Origin: Rhinopithecus roxellana
Taxonomy: Eukaryota > Chordata > Mammalia > Primates > Cercopithecidae
Direction of reading: 5' to 3'
Assembly (NCBI RefSeq): GCF_007565055.1
Contig: NC_044556.1
Coordinates: 136,437,808-136,501,807 of the forward strand
Length of the DNA stretch: 64,000 nt
The notes beneath the pieces are model-generated. The model was given only the letters and a program-made list of their open reading frames with translations. It had not been told where the DNA came from and ran no database searches. Shown piece after piece: positions 1 to 9,821 of this stretch (position 1 is its first letter; the number at the start of each line of letters is the position of its first letter). Made by a program: the position numbers and the translations under genes.

Positions 1-1789
1 TAATTTAATTGCATAAGGACTAATTAATTACATAAGGACTAAATCTGGAAGAGAATAGGTAAGAATGTAAATACTATGTTAGGATGGTAAAATTATAGGT
101 GAGTGTTTTTCTTGTATTAAAATATTTTTATAATTAAATACAGAAGAAAATTAGAGGCTTAGAGTTACTTGCCATATTCTACTGAATTAATCATAATAAC
201 AGGCCATCTATGAAGGAGGAAGACTTTTTAAGGAGAAAGACATCTTTTAAACTGAGAATAAATTTAAGTCTCCAAAGCTTCTTTGGATCCTTATAGTAAT
301 TTGGTGTTGGAACTTGCAATATAATATTAAAAGGAATCTACTGCATAATATTTGGACACATGTAGCCTGGGATCCTACTGCTGTCATTTTCACAGAAAAA
401 GCTACTGAAATTTTGATGCTCAGTTTCTTATTGTAATATGAGGACAATAACAAAAGCTACCTCACTGTTTTTTCTTATTTTTATTTTGTTTATGTTTGTT
501 TCACTTTAATCAGGATAAATGTCTGGTACCTAGCTGATACTTAATAAATATTGATGGTTTGTGGAGGAGCTTGTCCAAAGCCTAGTATAGGACTCCTCAA
601 GGCATTGCTGTGACCCTGAGTTTGCCTCTGTAAAGGACATAGCTTTCTACTATATTACTTTAAGGAGGACTTGGAGGAACAAAGGGTCTGGTCTCTATCA
701 GTGCCCCTCCCATAAATATTTTCTTTGCACAAACAGCAGAGTACAAATAAAAGGATAAATAGGTAACCATTTGTTCCGTGTCTGCTCTCCATCCCTTCAA
801 AAATCTTGAAGGTCTAAGTGACACATACAACGAACCCACGTGTTTGTCAATACCAAGGCCCTTTTCCCCAGTCCAAGGCACAGGCAGAGCAAGTGCTAAG
901 ATGAGCAGTGACATTTATTCATTAATTTATTCAAGAACATTTACTGAGCCACCAGAGATATAGAGATCCTCTGGAGTCTTGTTTCATAAGCAATCAACCA
1001 AAAGAAAGGAGGAAATGTTGAATTTTAATCTTCTAATTGAGTTTTCTGTATCAAGTTTAACATAAGCTCCATAGAGACAATTGTTGCAAATGTCCTGCTT
1101 CTTAATCCTTTTGACAGAAATTAGCTGCCATCACAGGGAAAGGGATTTTAAAAGGATTATTATGCAATACTATGCAATCAGCCAATACTGCATTATACTC
1201 AATATCTTTAAAGAGCCTGGTGTTCCTGCTTTGGAATGACTCAATGAAATGTCTTCTACAGTGTCTCTTGGGAGACTTCCCTCTTATCCCACCTATCTAT
1301 GGGTCCTTCAGCCACACCCAGGCTTTGCTCCCACTCTCTGAATTTCCTACTTCTGAAGTATTTGTCACACTGAGTTATAGCACCCCAATTCACTTTCACT
1401 CCCTCATGTTGGAAATTACTCATGTTGTTGGCTACTGGAAAAATAAGTCAGTAATGTTCCTGTCTGAGCTGTCGCATGGTATGCTTCCTTGACATCTGGA
1501 ACCCAAGTGATGGGGACTTGAATGATCACAATACTGGATTAGAAAACAGATATATGATGGCAAAGTGGCCGTTAGAAGAAAGACAGTAAACCTAAGTTTA
1601 TCATGTATGAGAAGAAACCATGCTAGCTGTGAAAAAGCTACAAAATGTAATCATTCTGAAACCTTAAGAAACTTACAGCATAGTGAGAAAGATGGATATT
1701 GATAAGAGTGAGATGCTGTTTTGGAGATGCAAACAGTTATGTAGGAGCATAAAGAAAGAAATTACTAACCACAGATATTATAGCACATG
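1..1789. other. Intergenic, nothing recognised
   Basis: AT-rich sequence with only short chance open frames (none above about 106 codons, no splice context). I recognise no gene, RNA or repeat family here. Confidence 0.5.
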
Positions 1790-2312
1790 GGTCACTGAGT
1801 TGGTTAAAATCATGGGCTTTGGAGTCAGACAAGGCTTGGGTTAAGATACTAACTTACCATTTATTGGCTTTTCAGCTTTTTAATCTTGAGCACATTACTT
1901 TTCTATGCCTCAGATAATCTCAAATGTCAAATGGCTTGAATCATAATAACTATTATGTCATAAGATTACTGTGAGGCTCAGCTGGGCACAGTGGCTCATG
2001 CCTGTAATCTCAGCACTTTGGGAGGCCAAGGAAGGTATATCACGATCTCAACATAGTGAAACCCCATGTCTACTAAAAATACAAAAATTAGCTGGGCGTG
2101 GTGGTGCGTGGCTGTAGCCCCAGCTGCTCAGGAGGCTGAGGCAGGAGAATTGCTTGAACCCGGGAGGCAGAGGTTGCAGTGAGCCAAGATCACGCCACTG
2201 CACTCCACCCTGGTGACAGAGTGAGACTCCGTCTCAAAAAAAAAAAAAAAAAAAATTGCTGTAAGATCCAATAAAGTCATACATTTATGCCATGTAACAA
2301 AATAAACACTCA
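1790..2312 (+). mobile_element. MIR SINE split by an Alu
   Basis: The left part (1790-1980) reads like a MIR core: a 'ggagtcagac' segment, then a 'cattact...tatgcctcag' segment. The right part (2256-2312) ends like a MIR tail. The Alu at 1981-2255 interrupts it. Confidence 0.6.
1981..2255 (+). mobile_element. Alu (AluS-like)
   Basis: Starts 'gctgggcacagtggctcatg', has a right arm with 'gagccaagatcacgcc', and ends in about 20 A. The left arm lacks a block after 'gaaggtatatcacga'. Imperfect target duplication (attactgtgag / attgctgtaag). Confidence 0.95.
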
Positions 2313-2724
2313 ACACATGTTTTCTATTATTATTAGGTTACTAAAATGGCCCATTAGTAAAAGGCTATACTAGAATGATTATAAGGTTACTTTTTATCTC
2401 CCAAAGCTCTGTTTTGGAGGAAGAAAAAGCCATATTATTAGGAACTAAAGAACAAGGAGGTAAGAAGAATGAAAAAGTGTAGCTATATTATTTTTTCCCT
2501 TATTGTCACCTTTGGCTATTGTCCCAGTTTTTAGCTATAGGAGCCTTCAGACTCCAGATTATATGTCATTCACCTGCAAAGAATTCCTTGGGTAGAGTTG
2601 GCACTTCCTCATCTATGTTTCCATAACAGTGTGTGTGCAGCTTTAGCATCATAATCAACCATAACAGTAACACCTGTAATGTATTCTGTATATGTCACTA
2701 ATGTTCAGTATAATTCTCTGATTT
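2313..2724. other. Intergenic, nothing recognised
   Basis: No coding, RNA or repeat signature that I can name. Confidence 0.4.
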
Positions 2725-2915
2725 TTTAAATGCATCTTGACAATGCCAACTCATTGGGATTATTGCTCCCACTTTCCAGATGAGGAGACTGAGGCCTAGA
2801 TAAGTCAAGATAATTGTATGAAGCCACCAGGTAAACAATTTTGTAGTGGAGATTTGAATAATGTTCTCATCCATTCCAAAGCCCAGCTCTATGCTCACCA
2901 CCCTGCCTACTCCTT
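2725..2915 (-). mobile_element. MIR SINE
   Basis: Antisense MIR landmarks: 'ccagatgaggagactgaggc', then a degenerate accession to 'aaagcccagctctatgctc'. Confidence 0.65.
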
Positions 2916-3174
2916 TCACATGATATTTGAACTATTTGTTTATTTCCGGCTACCTGAATAGTCCAAGAAGTGCTAGGGACCAGAGATTCTCTCTTGCACA
3001 CATATGTATCTCTAGAAATTGATACTAGGTTTGGTGTGTAGTGGCCACTATTTGATCATTTCCCCTCAGTAGAATGAACAAATTGGATGAACTTTTATTC
3101 TTAGAAAATTCAGTAGAGAAAATTCTTTATTCATGCACATCTAAGTTTATGCATTAAAATGGCCTCAGTATGAA

Positions 3175-3440
3175 TCTGGATATAAGATTGTTGATCTTAT
3201 ATCAATCTTGCTAAATTCACTCAGTAGTTTTTACAACTTTTAGATTCTTTAGGATTTTAAAGCTACATACACAATTATGTCATCTGCAAATAAGGATAGT
3301 TTACCTCTGCCTCTCCAATGCCAATAGTTTATTACTGATAGATCATTTAGCTCATTCTTTTTTATTGTCGTAGAGAATTCAAATCAAATTTTAGAATATA
3401 ATTCCTTTAAATATTTAGAAATTTCCTATGAACTCTGTGT
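3175..3440 (-). mobile_element. Old L1 fragment (ORF2 part)
   Basis: The 'tgtcatctgcaaataaggat' stretch is the antisense of the L1 ORF2 region that encodes the FADD box. Much decayed and without an open frame. Confidence 0.6.
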
Positions 3441-4657
3441 TAGGATAGTGTCTAAAAAGACCTAAAGTGAGTGTTGTTCAAATAAAATAGAAATGTATTT
3501 CTTTTCTTGGAACTTTCTGACTAGTGCAGAGAGTGAGACAGCATCTGGATTCCACCAAGAATACTATTCCCTAGGCTGCTAGCCTTGTCTGCATGATCAA
3601 AGCTTGTCTCTGATGCCCCCTTTCCATTCTGCAAGAAGCAGGAAAAAGAGAAAGTCCAGATCAAGCAGTTTCCTGTTAGAAAAATAAGTGTGAGTTGCCC
3701 ATATTACTTCTGTCGCTATTTTACCAGAGAGACCACAGTTGTACGTTCACAACTACCTGAAGGAGAAGGTGGGAAATGTAATCTCTAGCTGGGCAACTAG
3801 AAAAAGTTAGAAAAGATTGGGATCGGTGATCAGACTGCCACAATCTCCAAAAGCAAATCTAATAATACTTTCACTGACCTAATAGTGATACTTTTGAGCA
3901 AACCTGCAGAAGAAAAAAGCCACATAACTTTCTAATATGTGAAAAATGCCTGAACAGAATGGGCAAGAGTAGTCCCAAAGTCCTACGCTCTGGTTCGTGT
4001 GAGAGGAGGGGAGTTATTTCGTATCTAGAGCACAGTAACTTAGCATTGTGAGCAACATTAGGGCAATAAAGAACAAGCTCACATCTGTGGTTTTCCCCTG
4101 GCATGCTTCAGTTTTTCCTAGGCTGCTGCTGGAGGGAAATGAAACACATCAAAGATGTGGAAAGGTGGAGGGATGCCACTAGGTGTAGACGCTCTGGCTA
4201 CAGGGCAAAGTGACAGCTAATGGGCAGGCATGGAGACAAAGTATAAAGGCACCACAGTCCAGGGTAATCTAGCACAGGAAAAATATCCCTGAACTTACTT
4301 TAGTGTTCTCTAAGGTATCACTGTGCTGCTGCCAAGCATAAAACTGATGTTCATGAGGTTGAACCCTGTGAAAATCATCCCTAGAAGAGGTCTCTAGGAT
4401 TTAACATTGTGTATGTCCTCTCCATGTCTCTTTACTTTCCCCATTTCCCATGCATCAAAAACCAATTCTGGAATAACTTTTATCCAATTAAATGAGATTT
4501 AAATGAACATTAAGAAAATACCTTTAAGAGAAGGGAAATCTTAAAGGAGGAACCTATAAACAAATGGGATGATTGCAGTGTGATCAACAAGGAAGGTTAA
4601 ATGGATCAATATTCACAGAATGGAGTATTTAGTACAGTTTATAAAAATATATTAATA
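3441..4657. other. Intergenic, unassigned
   Basis: Includes a less AT-rich stretch (about 3540-4260) that looks like worn interspersed repeat, but I cannot place it in a family. The small open frames here have no coding context. Confidence 0.35.
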
Positions 4658-4817
4658 GGCTGGGCACAGTGGCTCACACCTGTAATCCCAGCTACTGGGG
4701 AGGCTGAGGCAGCAGAATTGCTTGAACCTGGGAGGCAGAGGTTGCAATGAGCCCAGATCATACCACTGCATTGCAGCCTGGATGACAAGAATGAAACTCC
4801 ATCTCAAAAAAAAAAAA
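4658..4817 (+). mobile_element. Internally collapsed Alu
   Basis: Only 160 bp. The left-arm start ('ggctgggcacagtggctcac') runs through 'cctgtaatcccag' straight into right-arm sequence ('ctactggggaggctgaggc') and a 12-A tail. The rest of the left arm and the middle A-rich linker are missing. Confidence 0.9.
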
Positions 4818-5744
4818 GTGGATATTAATCAATTCAAGAATTTTATTTGCCATCACTATTATAAGATTAATACAAAGAAGGAAAATGATAGTGCATATAG
4901 TTCAAAAAGCAATGATTAGAAAACAATTTATATCTTATTTAAAAATATGTATCTATGTGTATATTTGTATCTGATTTGGGCATTCCCAATATTCCAAAGA
5001 AATAATAAAGTAACACTGTAGAGGTCTTACTTGGAAAAGTTACAAAGCTTATAGCTTCCCCACTCTTGGCCTCAGTAGAGCTAAGAATTCACAGAATTCT
5101 GTTTAATGTTCAACTACATATACGATCTTTTGTGTATCTATTGTATATTGATTTCAAACAGCAAAAGGCATCTATAGCCAGCTTCAGCTCCAAAAGGGGA
5201 ACTTGCCATAAAGATGCAGAACAAGAAGTTGGGTCTAAAAAACAGAGTAACTGAAACTTAGAAAGTTATCAGAAATTTCTCTCCGCATGGTTGCTTCATT
5301 TATATGGATCTTTTTATTGTGAATGACTTTCTCTAAACCTTTAGACCATGGGCAGAAATGTACACATTATTGGTCTGCATAGAACGACAAATTTGTAATC
5401 TCTGAACTATAATTTCAATTTTCCAGGAGAAGAAATCATATTGGCTCAGGTTGTTCAAGTTCCGACTCGTAATCCTATTGGCTGTGGCTGATGTGGGAAG
5501 ATAACATATATAACCAGAGCTAAAAGGAAAATACCCTGATAGAAAGGGAAGTAGTTCCCAGAAAAGGGGGATTATTTAGAGATGAGCAGGTGGCCTCTAA
5601 ATTGTCTTTATATGTTTAGTCTTGTGAAATAAGCACTGTGGAAAGAAAATAGATGCTTATAATTCCTAGTCTTAAAAAAGTCACAATCTCACAAACCCAT
5701 GTATACATGTGGAGTAAAGGAGTAAAATGTAGTATAATGATTAC
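4818..5744. other. Intergenic, nothing recognised
   Basis: AT-rich. No gene, RNA or repeat seen. Confidence 0.4.
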
Positions 5745-5847
5745 AAACAAAGTGATGGTTTTGATCAAAAGGGAGCTGGATATAGTGGAAACATGATGAA
5801 ACTTAAAATGCAAAGACATGGGTTCAAATCTCGGTTCTGGCCTCTAG

Positions 5848-5899
<52 letters not shown>

Positions 5900-6345
5900 A
5901 GACGGAGTCTCACTCTGTGGCCCAGACTGGAGTGCAGTGGCCGGATCTCAGCTCACTGCAAGCTCCGCCTCCCGGGTTCACGCCATTCTCCTACCTCAGC
6001 CTCCGGAGTAGCTGGGACTACAGGCGCCCGCCACCTCGCCCGGCTAGTTTTTTGTATTTTTTAGTAGAAACGGGGTTTCACCGTGTTAGCCAGGATGGTC
6101 TCGATCTCCTGATCTCGTGATCCGCCAGTCTCGGCCTCCCAAAGTGCTGGGATTACAGGCTTGAGCCACCGCACCCGGCCTGGCCTCTAGTCTTTATAGA
6201 TCCTTGGATGGGTCACACATTCTTCATTTGTGGGTCTTCATCTTCTTATTTGTAAATGTGGATGATTGTATTTAACTTTAAGGCATTTTGTGAAAATTTA
6301 CTGCAGCACCTACTAAATGAATAGTAGACAGTAGAATCTAGCCTT
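5745..6345 (+). mobile_element. MIR SINE split by a young Alu
   Basis: Left half about 5745-5850 ('catgggttcaaatctcggtt'), right half about 6181-6345 ('ggatgggtcacacattcttc...'). Interrupted by the Alu at 5851-6180. Confidence 0.65.
5851..6180 (-). mobile_element. Young AluY (Old World monkey type)
   Basis: Full-length reverse Alu with an uninterrupted run of 49 T (5850-5898) as its tail. It is flanked by the perfect 15-bp duplication tggcctctagtcttt at 5838-5852 and 6181-6195. On its own strand it carries 'ggctcaagcc' and 'gatccggcc', which I know from macaque AluYR-type elements. Low divergence and the pure tail mean a recent insertion. Confidence 0.95.
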
Positions 6346-6374
6346 CAACCATGTGGTTCACTGAACATGTTTTC

Positions 6375-6679
6375 TTTTCTTTCTTTTTTTTTTTTGAGAT
6401 TGAGTTTTGCTCTTGTTGCCCAAACTGGTGTGCAGTGGTGTGATCTCAGCTCACTGCAACCTCCACCTGCTGGGTTCAAGTGATTCTCCTGCCTCAGCCT
6501 CCCGAGTAGCTGGGATTACAGGTGCCCGCCACCACACCCGGCTAATTTTTTGTATTTTTAGTAGAGAGGGCATTTCACCTCGTTGGCCAGGCTGGTCTCG
6601 AACTCCTGACCTCAGGTGATCCACCCACCTCCACCTCCCAAAGTGCTAGGACTGCAGGATTGAGCCACTGCGCCCGGCC
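6375..6679 (-). mobile_element. Alu (AluS-like)
   Basis: Reverse full-length Alu from an interrupted T tract to 'gcgcccggcc'. Flanks 'tgaacatgtttt' and 'tgaccatgtttt' form a one-mismatch target duplication. Confidence 0.95.
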
Positions 6680-7640
6680 TGACCATGTTTTAAACATATA
6701 AACTTGGTGAAACAACTGGGCTGTTTGTGGGCAATAGACTAAGATATATGTGTTGGTTGTCCTTAGCGAAATCATAGTCTGTTGGGGGTATGAGACAGAT
6801 GAACAGATACTTTCAGTAAAATGTAGTACAGTTGTTGACTATAATTCTAGATGTGATTTGAATTTGATCTGGAAAGGTTTCAGGGAGGTGCTAGGACATG
6901 AGCGAGGCCTTATGTTGGTGGGTAAGATTTTACACCGATACATTTCGTATGAAAATGGGGTAAAGCCTTGGACTGAGCTGACTTAGCTGTGCATTGGTGA
7001 TGGTTCACATTTTCATTGTGGAAAGGAAGCAAAATTAGTAATTTAAAAGACCTTTTCCAAGCATGCTTATCTTAACAGAAGGATCTAAGGAAAATATCAA
7101 TACAGTTTTTAAGCGGGTTTTTAAGATGATAAAGGAAGCTAGAAAATCCAGTGTCAATAATCCACCTGTAGGTAACTGAGAGCATGTTTTCTGTGCTCAG
7201 AGAAAATGAAACTACTCAAGAAATGTACATTTGATATAATGGTATAAGTATATAAAATATATGCCACACGCTAACATTAGGTAAATTTCAAGGCACCTTT
7301 GCTAGATTTAACTGGAAAATGGAAGAAAGAAAGAAATGATACCAGCATGTGAATATTTTAAAGTTGCTGCTTCAATATGCTAGTCAAAGCCTGCCAGAGC
7401 TATTTACCATCTCAGGACAATTTGTTCACTTCACTTATAAATTAGAAATGTGCTCTGGCCAATAAATCTAAATTTATTTTGTAGTAGTCATTTTGCTTAA
7501 TGGAAGTGTTTTCCAGATGTTGCCTAAGTCTAGTCGTCTGGGCCCTCTTCCAATAAATGAGGAAAGTTTGATTTCATAGGTTGTCACTGTTGATTTTGTC
7601 TAACCTTTGGACTAATTGGTTCATCCCACTATATTTGCAC
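6680..7640. other. PRG4 upstream region
   Basis: About 1 kb of AT-rich DNA before the predicted PRG4 start. No CpG island and no repeat recognised, which fits a tissue-restricted TATA promoter. Confidence 0.4.
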
Positions 7641-7643
7641 TGA

Positions 7644-7650
7644 TATATAA
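7644..7650 (+). promoter_or_regulatory. PRG4: Probable PRG4 TATA box
   Basis: TATATAA lies about 30 bp ahead of a short segment that ends in a strong splice donor (gtaagt at 7691). Placement of the start site near 7672-7680 is inferred from usual TATA spacing. Confidence 0.55.
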
Positions 7651-7673
7651 GACTTCCAGGACATGGGATAAAC

Positions 7674-7690
7674 TCATCTATCCTTTACGG
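7674..7690 (+). other. PRG4: Predicted untranslated first exon of PRG4
   Basis: The left edge is a guess from the TATA position. The right edge is the donor 'gg|gtaagt'. It would splice to the acceptor 'attttattttcag' at 8243, just ahead of the start-codon exon. That acceptor shows an upstream exon must exist; this is the nearest good candidate. Confidence 0.5.
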
Positions 7691-8243
7691 GTAAGTGTCA
7701 AAGTTAACTTGCTTTATGGAATTAAATGTGTTTTCATTAGAGGTGTTTGAAAAAAATGTATAAGGATAGTAGTTGGAAAGTTTTGAAAAGGATTATATTT
7801 ATGCAATACACCTGTTGGAAGTCTCTGACTTTATATTGAGAGTTAAGGAAAAGTTGGAACAGTAAGTCCATGATGCTTATTAAATTACATTTCAATGACA
7901 CAGGTTATTATTTTCCTTAAGATAAAATTTTAACCTTGCACTGCTAAGTACATGCTATACTTTGACTAGAGTTTTAAGATAAGTCTATTCTATGTTAGAG
8001 ATTTCTTAAGTATTAAAACTGTCAATAACATGGCTGAGGGTGACTTGATTTGTTCTGCATAAAATTAAGTCTAATGGTCAAATATTTTCTATAGAATTAA
8101 AGCCGATTTAAAGTCTTGTTTCAAGAATAGGATGGTTTTATTATTAAGTTACATTTTTAAAATTACTGAAATGTGTATAATGCAAGCCTAAGTTAGTGGT
8201 GAGATGAAAGAGCAGTTTTCTGATACTTTTATTTTATTTTCAG

Positions 8244-8349
8244 CAAGGGTACCTACGGTACCTGAAAACAACAATGGCGTGGAAAACACTTCCCATTTAC
8301 CTGTTGTTGCTGCTGTCTGTTTTCGTGATTCAGCAAGTTTCATCTCAAG
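8244..8349 (+). CDS. PRG4: PRG4 coding exon 1: 5'UTR end and signal peptide
   Basis: 30 nt of leader (8244-8273) then ATG and 76 coding nt. Encodes a basic-start, Leu-rich secretion signal ending VSSQ. Acceptor tttattttcag, donor gtagct (weak). Confidence 0.95.
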
Positions 8350-9774
8350 GTAGCTTAACCATCGAACATACTTTTATTTAACAACTATTGCTAATCATTC
8401 AGTCTTGATTTTTATAACAACAGAAATATATTTCTAAAAATTTATATTTACTTGAGTTTAATATATCGTACAACCTTAAAATAATATACAACATGTAGCC
8501 TGTTTATAAGTGCTTTGGAATTCTCATCTTTTTCTCCTTCCAAGAGTTTTGAGCTTGTGTAAATAATAATTTTGGTACTTGTTATTTCTATGGTTCTCCC
8601 AAAAGTTTAAAAAGTGCAGACAGTTCATCATAAATTTATGCTGGAGCTATATAGTATCATAAAAATAACTAAAAAGAACAAAATTTAGATAACATAATTT
8701 TTGCCTGTATGTTGAACAATTTGGTCTTTCAAATCAAATAAATTATTGATAACTTATTTTGGCATCATTTAGGCATAGATACCACGTTATAATAAACTGC
8801 AGTGTTTCAAATGGCATTTTATTAGTCCTGAAACTGTTCTCTTTTTCTTACAAGAACTATTCATCCAGGTATGGACAAATACAGATGTGACTGTCATTTT
8901 GTATTATAATATTAAATTTTCACAGTCCTGCCAAAGTAGGTCCTGGATGAACAGTTCTTGTTACTCATTTTTAGAGAATGTTAAAGTACACTCAGTGTAA
9001 TCACATTAGTAGAAGATGCTATCATGCCATCTAGGTGGGTTAATAGTAACAACGCCAAGCTTTAGATTTTCCTTTTCTTTTCCTTCTGTTCCCCTTTGAT
9101 AAGCAAAAGCTGAGAGAATAAAAATCAAGATTCATGACAGTTATGATGAAATTACATTTCTAAAGTAAACGTTTCCAGTAAAATACGAAGATTCTTATGA
9201 AACCCGAACAAGAGTGATAACTGTCTGTGTAGGCATAAGTTGCAGAATTGTTCAGATACGAAAAGATGGGAAAACACATGAAAGCAAATGTGAATATTCA
9301 ATGAGAATGATGACTACTCCAGTATCTCCAGACCCTTCGGCTTTCTCATAACAATAATAGGACAAGGTTCACAACACTGGGGGCACTTTCTAAACTGCCT
9401 TTTCCTCTGTAATACAATTGGTTGTTCACTAAAACAGTGCTACTTTAATTTTAATTTTCATTAAATAAATGAAATTAAAATTAACGGGGCTGGGTGCGGT
9501 GGCTTACACCTGTAATCCCAGCACCTTGGGAGGCCTAGGCAGACAGATCACCTGAGGTCAGGAGCTCAAAAGCAGCCTGCGCAACATGACAAAATCTTGT
9601 CTCTATACAAAATACAAAAAATGAGCCGGGTGTGGTAGCGTGTGCCTGTAATCCCAGCTACTCGGAAGCTGAGGCAGGAGGATCTCTTGAGTTCAGGAGG
9701 TGGAGGTTGCAGTGACTCGAGCTTGCTCCACTGCACTCCAGCCTGGGCAACAGAGTGAGACTCTGTCTCAAAAA

Positions 9775-9821
<47 letters not shown>

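Larger units (their letters stand above)
8350..9486. other. PRG4: PRG4 intron 1, left part
   Basis: Unique AT-rich sequence holding a 20-bp inverted repeat (8850-8869 / 8942-8961) and an AT hairpin (9445-9484). No family named. Confidence 0.5.
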
